Counted from the first letter of the stretch, positions 19,626-28,614 are shown. The stretch: 64,000 nt of DNA from Aeromicrobium sp. (GCF_023146395.1 NZ_JAGLCD010000017.1:81134-145133), one strand, 5' to 3'. Notes: generated by a model from the letters alone, not told the origin. Program-made: numbers and translations.

Positions 19626-22122
19626 GGCCGCCTCCGCCGCGACGCAGCTGCCAGATCGACGACCCTGCGCCGGCACCGGCCATCGCCAGTCCCAGCACGA
19701 GCCAGAGCGGGAAGGCGGACGCGGACGGGCTGCCCGCGGGCACGGCCGGGACGTCGGGCACGAACAGGATCGTCTCCGCCGGAAGGCCCGCCTCGTCGAC
19801 GACGGCCGCTCCGACGAGCTTCTCGTGGACCGGCGTCCAGGCCACCACGAACGTGGCGCACACGGCGCCGTTGCCGTCGATCACCGTGGTGCTCGAGGTG
19901 TGCACCCCGTCGGTGACGGTGGGGATCGGCTCGATCTGTCCGGCCGAAGTCGCGTGGCTCCAGTCGACCGCGTCACACCCGCCGTCGACCGGCGGCGCCG
20001 TGAGGATCTCGCCCGTGACGGTGCCAGGCACGTCCTGCGTGCCCGAGACCGTGATGACGTCGCTGAGCTCTCCCCCGAGGTGGGTCGTGCTGGCCTGCGC
20101 CACGGTGGCGATCTCGGGCGCCGCGACCATCCCGGTCTCGGTCTCCAGACCGGGCGCGGAGACGAGCTCGGTGCCTGGGGCGGCGTCGAAGGAGAACACC
20201 GCCGACCACGTGTAGCAGCCGAGCTCGGTTACCGGGACGTCCGTGGTCGTGACGTCGCCGTCACCGGTGAACGCGACCTCCTCGAGGTGCGCCTCCGAGG
20301 CCTCGCCGGCGGCGATGAGCTCGGCCCACCGCGCCGGACCGAACCAGCAGCCGAGGTCCGGGTCGGGGGCGACAGGTCCCCAGAGCGCGGCGACGAACGA
20401 GCCGCTCGCCCCACCGGTTCCGGTGATCGACACGGTGTCGCTGAAGTGCCCGCCGGGCTCGACGACGGTCGAGCTGATCTGGGTGACCGCCTCGGGCACC
20501 TCGACGAGCACGGTCTGCTCGACGCGTCCGGCCTCGTGGTCGACGCGGTAGATCGGCTCACCCTGGCTGTTGGTCGCCACCAAGGTCTCGCCGTAGGAGT
20601 AGCAGCCGCCCTGGCGGGGCGTGAACTCTCCCACGCCCACGAGCTGCTTCTGCCCACCGGTGATCGGGAGCGGCCCGAACTCGTGCGCGATGGGAGCCTC
20701 GCGCCAGTCGACGTCCTCGCACGAGCCGTCGACCGGCGGGACCGGACCGTAGGCGCGACCGGTCAGCACGGTGCTGATGGGACCCAGTCCGTCGTGGTCG
20801 TGGACGGTGCCGACGACCGTCACGGTGTCGCTGACGGGCTGTCCGACGACGACTTCCCGCCGACTCACCTCGGTGACGACGTCAGGCGGTGGCGCGACGA
20901 GCGAGGTCTCCGTGCCGACGCCGTAGCGTCCGCGGAAGCCGAGGTTGCGAGGGCTGGGTGCGTCCTCAGGCTCGCCGTCGATCTCCTCCTGCCAGACGAA
21001 GTAGCCGGGTGCCGGCAGGACCAGCGCGGGGGTCTCGACCGTGGCCGCACCGGTCTCGTCGACGGTGACCTCGTACTCGGCCGTGCCGACGACGGGAGTG
21101 CCCGCGGGCGGCTCGGCGGACTCGGTGGGCTTCTCGGTCAGGGGGCCGTAGAGCGTCGACCGACCCGTCAGGGTCGACCCCGGGCGTGCGCCCGTGATGG
21201 TGATGCGGTCGTGGACCTTGGTGCCGGGCTCGGCCACCGTGAGCACGCTCGTGTTCGTGACCGCCGAGGGCCGGTGCTCCAGGACTGCGACCTGGGCACC
21301 GGTCGCGCCGGTCAGCGGCTCGTCGCCGACCCGGGTCGTGATCATCTGGTGCCCCGGGCTCTGCGCGGGGTGGGAGTTCACGTGATTCGACGGGACCGTG
21401 GTCGAGCCCGTTACCGTGAACTCGCCGTTGCCCGTGCTGCGCAGGTTGAGCGTCTGGGGTTCTCCCGTCGAGGTCACGGTGATCGTGCTCGTGCCGCTGG
21501 CCTCGAACACGACCGGGCCCGTGACCGCCAGGTCGATGGCCCGGCCTGGCATCCAGGCACCCGGGGCCTGGATGCCGACCCCGGTGAGCTGCCAGGTCTG
21601 GCCGGGTGTGGGCGAGGTGGACGTGAGGCCGAGCGGGAGGGTTCGCGGCCCCGCGTAGGCATGCGCCTCGGCGACGATCTGGTCGACGCGCGCCCGGACT
21701 CCGACGTCGGGGGTGGCGTTCTTGTGGTTGCTGGGCACGGCCGGATCGTTCTTGACGATCGTGGCGATCGCAGCACCGGTGGTGTCGTCGAGGCCGGAGC
21801 CGTCGGGACCGGCCACGTGAAGGGCCCAGGCCGCGACCGGCGCGTGGACGCGGCTCGGCGGGGTCGTGACGGTGGGAGCAGCACGCCCGTTGCCGGTGCA
21901 GACACCGATCACGCCGTCGAAGGTCTCCACCCCGACGTACGTGGCGGCGTGGGCGTGCCCCGCCACCCGCACGCCGGCCTCGGACGCGGTGCCGGTGACG
22001 ACCAGCCCCGCCCCCACCACGAGGCAGGCCAGGAGCCCTCGTGCGAGGAGCCGCCGCGCGGCCCGCTCGCGCTCGCGGCGCGCCTGCGCGGCTCCGCTCT
22101 GCTGACTGACGTGCTGGCCCAT
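19618..22122 (-). CDS. Large repeat-containing surface protein with C-terminal membrane segment
   Basis: The 834-residue product has a basic N-terminus and signal segment (about residues 25-48), a unique region to 285, then four related immunoglobulin-like repeats near 285-410, 415-545, 546-670 and 671-788. Each opens with a line such as VxxGGxxSDTVTVxGT. The last three carry one Cys pair each (468/507, 592/636, 716/755), probably disulfides. A hydrophobic segment (about 803-822) and a short RR tail end the protein. This resembles a sortase sorting signal, but no LPXTG motif precedes it. The next gene is a sortase. The role is likely cell-surface adhesion or architecture (inference). Confidence 0.85.
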   Translation of the reverse strand: MGQHVSQQSGAAQARRERERAARRLLARGLLACLVVGAGLVVTGTASEAGVRVAGHAHAATYVGVETFDGVIGVCTGNGRAAPTVTTPPSRVHAPVAAWALHVAGPDGSGLDDTTGAAIATIVKNDPAVPSNHKNATPDVGVRARVDQIVAEAHAYAGPRTLPLGLTSTSPTPGQTWQLTGVGIQAPGAWMPGRAIDLAVTGPVVFEASGTSTITVTSTGEPQTLNLRSTGNGEFTVTGSTTVPSNHVNSHPAQSPGHQMITTRVGDEPLTGATGAQVAVLEHRPSAVTNTSVLTVAEPGTKVHDRITITGARPGSTLTGRSTLYGPLTEKPTESAEPPAGTPVVGTAEYEVTVDETGAATVETPALVLPAPGYFVWQEEIDGEPEDAPSPRNLGFRGRYGVGTETSLVAPPPDVVTEVSRREVVVGQPVSDTVTVVGTVHDHDGLGPISTVLTGRAYGPVPPVDGSCEDVDWREAPIAHEFGPLPITGGQKQLVGVGEFTPRQGGCYSYGETLVATNSQGEPIYRVDHEAGRVEQTVLVEVPEAVTQISSTVVEPGGHFSDTVSITGTGGASGSFVAALWGPVAPDPDLGCWFGPARWAELIAAGEASEAHLEEVAFTGDGDVTTTDVPVTELGCYTWSAVFSFDAAPGTELVSAPGLETETGMVAAPEIATVAQASTTHLGGELSDVITVSGTQDVPGTVTGEILTAPPVDGGCDAVDWSHATSAGQIEPIPTVTDGVHTSSTTVIDGNGAVCATFVVAWTPVHEKLVGAAVVDEAGLPAETILFVPDVPAVPAGSPSASAFPLWLVLGLAMAGAGAGSSIWQLRRGGGGHA

Positions 22123-22163
22123 TGTGGTGCCCCTTCTCGGTTCTCACTGCTGCCCTGCGAAGG

Positions 22164-22169
22164 ACGCTA
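22164..22169 (-). promoter_or_regulatory. Predicted -10 element of the surface-protein/sortase operon
   Basis: TAGCGT on the minus strand lies about 42 bases before the ATG at 22122. The leader would contain an AAGGGG Shine-Dalgarno close to the start. No convincing -35 was seen. Confidence 0.4.
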
Positions 22170-22333
22170 GAGGCGAGGAAGCACGCGTCGCCCCGTCCGC
22201 GGACCCTCCTGTGGACGGCGCCGGCCTGTGGACAGACGTCCGCCGACGGCCGGCCGCCTGAGGCGAGAGCGCCCAGCAGCACGCGACCTTCGCCACCCCC
22301 GCCTACGCTCTCGACCATGGGTGGAGGCCAAGC

Positions 22334-23071
22334 GTGGACGTGACCGTGGGGATCGACCTGGCGGCCGAGCCCCCCGGCACCGCCGTCGCCGCGATCCGTT
22401 GGGGTGCGGGACGTGCCGTCGTCGAGGAGGTCGCCGCCCGGGCCGACGACGAGACCGTGCTGCGGTGGATGCGGCACCCGGGCGGCGCCATCGGGATCGA
22501 CTGCCCGTTCGGCTGGCCTGTCGCCTTCGTGCAGCTGGTCGCCGACCACGGCGACCGCACCCTGCGGAGCCCCACGAACCGTCCCGACGGCTGGCGACGC
22601 GAGTACGTGCTGCGCGAGACCGACCGTCACGTCCAGGCCACGACGGGGCTGCGACCGCTCAGCGTGGCCGCGGACTACATCGGGCACGTCGCGATCCGGC
22701 TCGCCGCCCTGATCTCGGAGCTCGGCCCCGGGGTCGACTCCTCACTCGATGGCTCCGGAGCCATCGCCGAGACCTATCCCGCCGCGGCGCTGAAGACGTG
22801 GGGCCTGCCGCACCGCGGCTACAAGGGCGCGGCTCACCAGCCGGCCCGCGACGTCATCGTCGACTCCCTGGCCATCGCGGCGCCCTGGCTCGACCTCGGC
22901 TCGCACGAACAGGCCGTGCGGGACTCCGACCACGTGCTCGACGCCGTCCTGTGCGCCCTGGTCGCACGCGCGCGGCAGCGGGGTCTCACCGAGCTGCCGT
23001 CCGACGTCCAGCTGGCGCGCCGGGAAGGGTGGATCCACGTGCCGACGGGATCGCTTGCCGACCTGCCCTGA
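22334..23071 (+). CDS. DUF429 family protein (RNase H-like fold)
   Basis: The 245-residue product begins VGIDLAAEPPGTAVAAI and contains GGAIGIDCPFGWP, two acidic motifs of the DUF429 family, whose predicted fold is RNase H-like. Near the end HVLDAVLCALVARA supplies another conserved Asp. Members are often annotated as predicted nucleases; the substrate is unknown. The GTG at 22334 has GGAGG six bases upstream. A TACGCT hexamer at 22304-22309 would begin a transcript that also carries a nine-codon reading frame (22317-22343) overlapping this start. Confidence 0.8.
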   Translation: MDVTVGIDLAAEPPGTAVAAIRWGAGRAVVEEVAARADDETVLRWMRHPGGAIGIDCPFGWPVAFVQLVADHGDRTLRSPTNRPDGWRREYVLRETDRHVQATTGLRPLSVAADYIGHVAIRLAALISELGPGVDSSLDGSGAIAETYPAAALKTWGLPHRGYKGAAHQPARDVIVDSLAIAAPWLDLGSHEQAVRDSDHVLDAVLCALVARARQRGLTELPSDVQLARREGWIHVPTGSLADLP

Positions 23072-23075
23072 CCCC

Positions 23076-23414
23076 TCAGCCCGCGCTGAGCGCCGTGGCC
23101 GCGCGGACCCGGTTGCCGTCGGGGTCGACGACCTCGCAGTCGCGTGCCCAGGGCATGTCCTCGACCGTCGCGCCGAACTCCGCGGCCACGGCATCGACGT
23201 CGTCGACCCACAGGTACACCAGGCCCGGACCCGCGGCGTCGCCCGCGTGCTGCGACAGGTGCACGCGGGCCTCCTCGCGCACGATGCCCACGTACCACGG
23301 CAGACCCGGCTCGAACTGGTGCCGAAACTCCTCGCCGAACCCCAGGCGGACCCACCACAGCAACGCTCGGTCGAGATCGGTGATCCGCAGCACGGAAGCC
23401 GCCAGGGTCGTCAT
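23076..23414 (-). CDS. VOC (glyoxalase/bleomycin resistance-like) family protein
   Basis: The 112-residue product has the vicinal-oxygen-chelate pattern: VLRITDLDRALLWWVRLGFG at the N-terminus, then LVYLWVDDVDAVAAEFGA and a C-terminal CEVVDPDGNRVRAAT. VOC proteins bind metals or small ligands; the specific substrate is unknown. The TAGCGT hexamer at 23421-23426 is six bases before the ATG, fitting a leaderless transcript. It converges with the DUF429 gene. Confidence 0.85.
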   Translation of the reverse strand: MTTLAASVLRITDLDRALLWWVRLGFGEEFRHQFEPGLPWYVGIVREEARVHLSQHAGDAAGPGLVYLWVDDVDAVAAEFGATVEDMPWARDCEVVDPDGNRVRAATALSAG

Positions 23415-23420
23415 GGCAGG

Positions 23421-23426
23421 ACGCTA
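23421..23426 (-). promoter_or_regulatory. Predicted -10 element (leaderless type) of the VOC gene at 23076
   Basis: TAGCGT on the minus strand, CCTGCC, then the ATG at 23414. It overlaps the 3' end of the upstream gene (stop at 23424-23426). Confidence 0.45.
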
Positions 23427-23924
23427 CCGTCGCCGGGCGTCCGAGCCATCGTCCGCCACGTCCGGCGGACCTCCCCCTGGTCGCTGAGCCTCCTCCGGCT
23501 CGACGTAGGGCTCGTAGGCCACCCGACGACCGAGCCGCCGCCACCCGGGGATGGGGTAGAAGTGCGGCGGCTCATGGCCGGTCTCGGTGAACGTCTCGCC
23601 GCCCTCGAGGAGCACCGTCACGGCGGATCGCCCCGGAGCCATCCGTTCGTGCACCCTCCCCGCCACGCAGGCGTCCAGGAGCCGCACGGCAAAGTCCAGC
23701 CCGTCCGCGTCGGCCGTCAGCTCCCACCGTCCGCCGATCTCGCCGACCTGGACGACCAGCTCGTCGCCGAGCTGGACCGCGTCGAACCGGCGACATCCCC
23801 GGCGGTGTGGCTCGACGCTCAGGGTCTGCAACGTCCACGGGACGTCGGTCCCGGGGTCGTCACGGGTCACGGTGGCCGACTTCCCCACCATCTCCCGCGC
23901 CCGTGCCTCCAGCCGATCCATCAC
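23424..23924 (-). CDS. Hypothetical protein, unknown function
   Basis: The product is about 166 residues and soluble, with no membrane segment or recognised motif. It has a central beta-rich region (DAVQLGDELVVQVGEIGGRW) and a region resembling small actinobacterial proteins of unknown function (GHEPPHFYPIPGWRRLGRRV). The C-terminus is charged and proline-rich. The start is either the GTG at 23924, six bases after TACGCT, or the ATG at 23921. It lies 10 bp upstream of the VOC gene on the same strand, so the two may form one unit, and is divergent from the MFS gene. Confidence 0.65.
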   Translation of the reverse strand: MMDRLEARAREMVGKSATVTRDDPGTDVPWTLQTLSVEPHRRGCRRFDAVQLGDELVVQVGEIGGRWELTADADGLDFAVRLLDACVAGRVHERMAPGRSAVTVLLEGGETFTETGHEPPHFYPIPGWRRLGRRVAYEPYVEPEEAQRPGGGPPDVADDGSDARRR

Positions 23925-23930
23925 CCTCCC

Positions 23931-23936
23931 AGCGTA
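23931..23936 (-). promoter_or_regulatory. Predicted -10 element (leaderless type) of the 23424 gene
   Basis: TACGCT on the minus strand is followed by GGGAGG and then GTG ATG. With six bases the GTG would be the leaderless start; GGGAGG could instead act as a ribosome binding site too close to the ATG. Confidence 0.4.
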
Positions 23937-24025
23937 GGGGCCTGACCTCGGACAGCCCGACCGCGGACAGCGCCGCGTCCGTGCTCTGGCGCGCACCGGG
24001 GAGACCGCGCTGCGAGGATGGCGGG

Positions 24026-25369
24026 ATGCGTCATGCCACGGCCCCGCTGCTCGCCGTCACGGTGGGCCTGGTGCTCGCCGACTCGGCGATCGTGACGCTC
24101 GCGCTGCCGGAGATCCTGCACCACCTCGACGCCACGGTGGGCGAGGTCGCGTGGGTGCTGATCGCCTACAACCTCGTGCTCGCGCTCGCCGCGGTGCCGG
24201 CGGCCCGCGCGTTCTCGCGGGCGCAGCCACGGATCTTCACCGCGACCGGCATCGCCGTGTTTGCCGGCGCGTCGGCCTGGTGCGCGTTCGCCGACTCGAT
24301 CGAGATCCTCATCGCGGCCCGGTGCGTGCAGGCGCTGGGCGGCGCCCTCGCGCTGGTCGGGTGCCTGGAGCAGCTCGTGGTCGAACGCGGGGAGCGGCGC
24401 GGTGTGGCCTGGTGGGTCGCGGCGGGCGTGATCGGCACGGCGGTCGGTCCGGTGGCCGGCGGGCTCCTCACGCAGGCGATCTCGTGGCAGGCGATCTTCG
24501 TCGTCCAGGTGCCGTTCGCCGCGCTCGCGGTGCCGGCCGCGTTGGCGGTGCGCTCGACACCGCTGCCGGTCCTGCAGCGGCACCGCCCGGCGATCCGGGC
24601 CAACCTCACGCTCGCACTGCTCTCGGCGGCCCTGACCGCGGCGCTGTTCCTGCTCGTGCTCCTGCTCGTGGAGGGGTGGGGCCGTTCCCCCGCCACTGCG
24701 GCCCTGACGGTCTCGGTCGTGCCCGTCGCGGCCCTCGCCGCGCGTCCTCTGGCCCGGCTGTTCCGCTCCCCGCCCCACGTCGAGATCGCCGTCGGGTGCG
24801 TGCTGGTCGCCGGCGGGCTCGTCGCCCTGGCGATCCCGCCGTCGTCGAACCTGCTGTGGACCGTCGCGCCCCAGGGCCTCGTGGGCCTCGGACTCGGCAT
24901 GACGGTCGACCAGCTCACCGCGCGGGCGATGCAGATGCGCCTGCCGCGTGCCGACCACGCGGCGTGGACGATCACCGCGCGCCACGTGGGTGTCGTTCTC
25001 GGCCTGGCCATCCTGACCCCCGTGTTCACCGCCGATCTGCGCGACGCCCAGGACCCGGCGCAGCAGGCCATCACGTCCCTCGTGCTCGACTCGCCCCTGC
25101 GCGCCCAGGACAAGATCGCGGTCGCCGAGGCCCTCGGCGGCGCTCTGACCGACCGGCAGGGGCAGGTGCCGGACCTCGCGCCTGCCTTCGACCGGATCGA
25201 CGTCGATCCCGGCGAGCAGGCAGCCGTGGACGAGCTGCAGCGCGATCTCGACGACCAGCTGGAGCGGGCCGCGACTCGCGCCTTTCGCGACTCCTTCGTG
25301 ATCGGCGCCGCCTTGGCCCTCGCCGCACTCGCGACGCTGGTCCCCGTGCGACGCCGGAGGTCGACATGA
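24026..25369 (+). CDS. MFS transporter with a large loop before the last helix
   Basis: The 447-residue product is a drug/H+ antiporter-like MFS protein (LADSAIVTLALPEI, WVLIAYNLVLALAAVPAARA, GCLEQLVVERGERRGVAWWV). The unusual part is a hydrophilic stretch of about 85 residues (336-421), rich in Asp, Gln and helix formers, between the last two membrane segments. The substrate is unknown. The ATG at 24026 lies six bases after GAGGAT. The stop overlaps the next gene's ATG (ATGA), so the transporter and the membrane-anchored protein that follows are co-translated and may form a complex (inference). Confidence 0.85.
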   Translation: MRHATAPLLAVTVGLVLADSAIVTLALPEILHHLDATVGEVAWVLIAYNLVLALAAVPAARAFSRAQPRIFTATGIAVFAGASAWCAFADSIEILIAARCVQALGGALALVGCLEQLVVERGERRGVAWWVAAGVIGTAVGPVAGGLLTQAISWQAIFVVQVPFAALAVPAALAVRSTPLPVLQRHRPAIRANLTLALLSAALTAALFLLVLLLVEGWGRSPATAALTVSVVPVAALAARPLARLFRSPPHVEIAVGCVLVAGGLVALAIPPSSNLLWTVAPQGLVGLGLGMTVDQLTARAMQMRLPRADHAAWTITARHVGVVLGLAILTPVFTADLRDAQDPAQQAITSLVLDSPLRAQDKIAVAEALGGALTDRQGQVPDLAPAFDRIDVDPGEQAAVDELQRDLDDQLERAATRAFRDSFVIGAALALAALATLVPVRRRRST

Positions 25370-25977
25370 CCCCGGTCGTGCGCTGGGCCGGCCTTCCGGT
25401 GCTCGCGGCACTGCTCGTCGCCGTCGTGCTGGGCGTCCAGGTGGCCAACGGCGGCGGCGCCTACGAACCGCTCCGGCCGGCCGACCCCTGCTCCCCCCGG
25501 GAGACCACGTCGCGGTCCGACGGCGTGGAGGGCCTGACCGAGCAGCTCGTCCTGATCGGCATCGACGAGGCCGCGTGCACCCTGCAGGTCAGCCGCGAGG
25601 AGCTCACGCTCCGTCTGGCCCGGCCCGGGGAGCGCACCGACGCCGAGATCGACGCGCTTCGAGCCGGGCTCCAGAGCGCGGTCGCCCGGATGGAGGCCGC
25701 CGGCACCCTGCCGCCAGCATCGTCCCTCGTCGACGAGGTGCTGGCGTCCGCCGACCTCAACGGCTTCGTCAAGGCAGCCATCCGTGCCCTGCCCGACGGC
25801 GTCGTCGACGCCGCGCTGAAGACCGACGACGTCCTCACCCGCGCGATCGACGATCTCGACCTCCGCGAGCTCCTCGACAACCTGACCGACCGCGACGACC
25901 TCGAGCAGCAGATCGGCGCTGCCGTCGAGCAGGCCGTCAAGGACTCGCTGGTCGATCGGCTCCGCACCGTGTTCTGA
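25366..25977 (+). CDS. Membrane-anchored helical protein co-translated with the MFS transporter
   Basis: The 203-residue product has one N-terminal anchor (PVLAALLVAVVLGVQVA), a short Cys-containing region with two cysteines (one in DPCSPRE, one in ACTLQVS), and a long acidic alpha-helical C-terminal part (about 90-203) with leucine-rich spacing. No family was recognised. The ATGA overlap with the MFS gene strongly suggests a partner role. Orientation of the anchor would place the bulk outside the membrane, where the 85-residue MFS loop may also lie (the loop side is not certain). Confidence 0.75.
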   Translation: MTPVVRWAGLPVLAALLVAVVLGVQVANGGGAYEPLRPADPCSPRETTSRSDGVEGLTEQLVLIGIDEAACTLQVSREELTLRLARPGERTDAEIDALRAGLQSAVARMEAAGTLPPASSLVDEVLASADLNGFVKAAIRALPDGVVDAALKTDDVLTRAIDDLDLRELLDNLTDRDDLEQQIGAAVEQAVKDSLVDRLRTVF

Positions 25978-26015
25978 GGCTCGACCTCCGCGACCCGGAG
26001 TGCTTGACTCGCCGC

Positions 26016-26360
26016 ATGAAGGTCGAGCGTGTCGTCCCGAACCTCAGCGTCGACGACCTGGCCGAGACGGTCCGCCAGCACACCGCGGTCCTGGGCCTGC
26101 GCGTCGTGATGGACCACGGCTGGATCGTCACGCTCGACGATCGCGACGGTCACCAGCTCAGTCTGATGACGACCGACGCGTCAGCCCCGGTGAACCCCGA
26201 CGTGTCGATCTTCGTCGACGACGTCCACGAGGCGCTCGCCGCCGCCGTCGAGGCAGGGCTCGAGATCGTCCACCCCCTGACGGCCGAGACCTGGGGCGTC
26301 ACGCGCTTCTTCTACCGCGACGCGTCCGGGCGGGTCGTGAACGTCGGCACGCACACCTGA
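26016..26360 (+). CDS. VOC family protein
   Basis: The 114-residue product shows the VOC pattern: VVPNLSVDDLAETVRQHTAV, then a middle DVSIFVDDVHEALAAAVEAG and a C-terminal VTRFFYRDASGRVVNVGTHT. It is distinct in sequence from the VOC protein at 23076. Ligand and function are unknown. The ATG at 26016 is the first good start; a TTGACT hexamer lies six bases before it but does not fit a -10 well. It converges with the SpoIIE-type phosphatase gene. Confidence 0.82.
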   Translation: MKVERVVPNLSVDDLAETVRQHTAVLGLRVVMDHGWIVTLDDRDGHQLSLMTTDASAPVNPDVSIFVDDVHEALAAAVEAGLEIVHPLTAETWGVTRFFYRDASGRVVNVGTHT

Positions 26361-26364
26361 GGTC

Positions 26365-28614
26365 TCAGCCGAGCCGGGGGTCCGAGGGTCCGGCCTCTGC
26401 GGGTCGGGGACGGTCCTCACGGTGGAGCCGCACGGCCACGAGCGCGATGTCGTCCTCGGGGCGCTCCGGGAGCATGCGGCGCAGCACCTCGTCGCAGACG
26501 GCGTCGAGGTCCAACCCCTCGGCGGCGACCTCGCGCAGGACGTCGGCGAGTCGGGCGATGCCCTGCTCGAGGCCCTCGCCGCGCCGCTCGACCAGACCGT
26601 CGGTGTAGAGCAGCACGGTCGACCCGCGCGGCAGGCTCGCGACGCTCTCGGTGCGGTGGGCGTCCGGGAAGAGACCCAGCAGCATGTTCGTCTCGTCGGC
26701 CCACAGCTCGCGCACCTCGACGGCTGCGACCGGCACACGACCGGTCTGGTCGGCCGGGTCGATCACGCCGTCGTCGCCGTGCACCATGACCACGAGCGGC
26801 GGCGGATGGCCGGCATTGGACCACCGCAGGCGGGTGACCCGTTCGGCGCGCTCCTGCTCGGTCTGCTCGAACCGCGCCACGACGACACTCGCCGAGGAGT
26901 CGACCCGCAGGCCGTCGAGCACCGCGTCCATGCGGCGCAGCACGTCGGCCGGGCCTTCGTCGGTGGTCATCGCGATGCCACGCAGGAGCGAACGCATCTG
27001 CCCCATCGCGGCGGCGGCCGCCGTGTCGTGCCCGATGACGTCGCCGATCACGACGTTCGTCGAACCGCCGGGCTGCAGGAAGGAGTCGTACCAGTCACCG
27101 CCGACCTTCGCGGCCTCGGTCGCGGGCTCGTACCGGACGACGACGTGGAGGTGGTCGGGTTGCGGAGGTGCGGTGAGCAGGCTGCGCTGCAACGCCTCGG
27201 CGAGGTCGCGCTGCTCGGCGAAGGCCTGGGCGTTGCCCAGGGCCAGACCGGCGCGACCACCGATGTCGCCCAAGATTTCCAGGTCGTCGCGGCTGAACGG
27301 CTCGCGCTCGGCGGCCCGGAACAACGTGAGCAGACCCGTCGTGCGTCCGTGACCCCGCAGAGCCATGAGCACGGCCGACTCCGGCGCCAGACCGCGGTAC
27401 ACGTCGCGCACGGTGCCGGGCTGCAGCACCGCCGAGATCCTCTCGGTGGCCTCGGACTCGATCAGGATCGGTTCGCCGCTGCGGAGCACCCGGAAGAGGA
27501 ATGCCTCGTCGCGCAAGGCCCCGAGCCGGCCGGCGGCGTACTGGTCGACCGCCGGCTGGAGGTCGGGGTCGGCGTGCCAGGCCCCGATGTCGCGCAACCG
27601 ACGCCGCGACATCGACGAGTCGGGCTCTCCGTCGACGGTCGTGACGATGCACCAGTCGCACAGCTCCGGCACCAACAGCCCGGCGAGCCGCGCGACGCCC
27701 GCCTCCGGATCCATCGTGTCGGTGAGCGCCTCGGACACGGCGGCGAGCAGGGAGCTGCGCCGGGCGAGACGCTCGAGGGTCTCCTGCGCGGCTCGGCGCT
27801 CGGTGATGTCGAGGAAGTAGACCGAGAGACCGTCGGACGTGGGCCACACGCGGACCTCGTACCAGTCGTCGAGCGGGGGCGGGTAGTACGCCTCGAAGGT
27901 GATCGTCTCGCGACGGGTGGCGGCGCGACGATAGCTCCGTTCGAACTCGGTGCCCAGCGCATCGGGAAACAGCTCCCAGATGACCTCGCCGACAGGGTCG
28001 GCGCTGACGGCACCGAGCAGGCGTTGGGCCACGGGGTTCACGTAGCTGAAGCGCCACTCCCGATCGAGTGCGAAGAAGGCGGTGGGCATCGCCTCGAGGA
28101 CCGTGAACGCCCGCGTCTCCTCGCTGGCGCCGGTCCCGCTGTCGATCGCGGCGCCGATGACCCGGGCCGCAGTGCCGTCCGGCCCGGGGAGGGCACGACC
28201 GCGGGCGCGGACCCACCGCTGGCGTCCGCTCGGCAGCATCACCCGGTACTCGGCCTCGTATTCCCCCACCGAGGAGATCGCCGCGGCGTGAGCTCGATCC
28301 ACGCGGTCGCGATCGTCCGGGTGCACGCACTCGGTGAAGGCCGCGATCGTGCCGGCGAACGTGGCACGATCGCGCTGGAACAGCTCGTGCAGCTGGTCGT
28401 CCCAGCGCAGCTCCCCCGTGGCCAGGTCCCAGTCGAAGACCCCGACCCCTGCGGCCTCGACCGCGAGCCGGAGCCACGGCGGGTCGTCGGCGTCGGAGGA
28501 CCCGAACGGGGTCGGTCCGGGTGCCGCCATGGTGGGTGCCGCCTCGCTGTCGACTGTCGTGACGGAGACGCGGTGACGCCGGTGGGACTGTCCGCCATGG
28601 TCTCCCCGAGCCAT
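26365..28614 (-). CDS. PAS-PAS-GAF-SpoIIE serine phosphatase
   Basis: The product is about 749 residues: PAS near 45-160 (VFDWDLATGELRWDDQLHEL), a second PAS near 165-275 (EWRFSYVNPVAQRLLG), GAF near 285-460, and a C-terminal PP2C/SpoIIE phosphatase (AAKVGGDWYDSF, VIGDVIGHDTAAAA, WSNAGHPPPLVV, LLYTDGLVERRGEG, RPEDDIALVAVRL) with the metal-binding Asp residues intact. Such proteins sense signals and dephosphorylate anti-sigma antagonists. The start is taken as ATG 28614; GTG 28566 is possible. A TAGAAT hexamer lies about 12 bases upstream. It is divergent from an anti-sigma-like ATPase gene 141 bp away, the usual partner type. Confidence 0.9.
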   Translation of the reverse strand: MARGDHGGQSHRRHRVSVTTVDSEAAPTMAAPGPTPFGSSDADDPPWLRLAVEAAGVGVFDWDLATGELRWDDQLHELFQRDRATFAGTIAAFTECVHPDDRDRVDRAHAAAISSVGEYEAEYRVMLPSGRQRWVRARGRALPGPDGTAARVIGAAIDSGTGASEETRAFTVLEAMPTAFFALDREWRFSYVNPVAQRLLGAVSADPVGEVIWELFPDALGTEFERSYRRAATRRETITFEAYYPPPLDDWYEVRVWPTSDGLSVYFLDITERRAAQETLERLARRSSLLAAVSEALTDTMDPEAGVARLAGLLVPELCDWCIVTTVDGEPDSSMSRRRLRDIGAWHADPDLQPAVDQYAAGRLGALRDEAFLFRVLRSGEPILIESEATERISAVLQPGTVRDVYRGLAPESAVLMALRGHGRTTGLLTLFRAAEREPFSRDDLEILGDIGGRAGLALGNAQAFAEQRDLAEALQRSLLTAPPQPDHLHVVVRYEPATEAAKVGGDWYDSFLQPGGSTNVVIGDVIGHDTAAAAAMGQMRSLLRGIAMTTDEGPADVLRRMDAVLDGLRVDSSASVVVARFEQTEQERAERVTRLRWSNAGHPPPLVVMVHGDDGVIDPADQTGRVPVAAVEVRELWADETNMLLGLFPDAHRTESVASLPRGSTVLLYTDGLVERRGEGLEQGIARLADVLREVAAEGLDLDAVCDEVLRRMLPERPEDDIALVAVRLHREDRPRPAEAGPSDPRLG

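Noticed and set aside
19381..22170. Very long plus-strand open frame (about 929 codons) opposite the surface-protein gene
   Set aside because: It mirrors a real gene in a G+C-rich sequence, has the Arg/Gly/Asp-heavy composition of a shadow frame, and shows no known domain.
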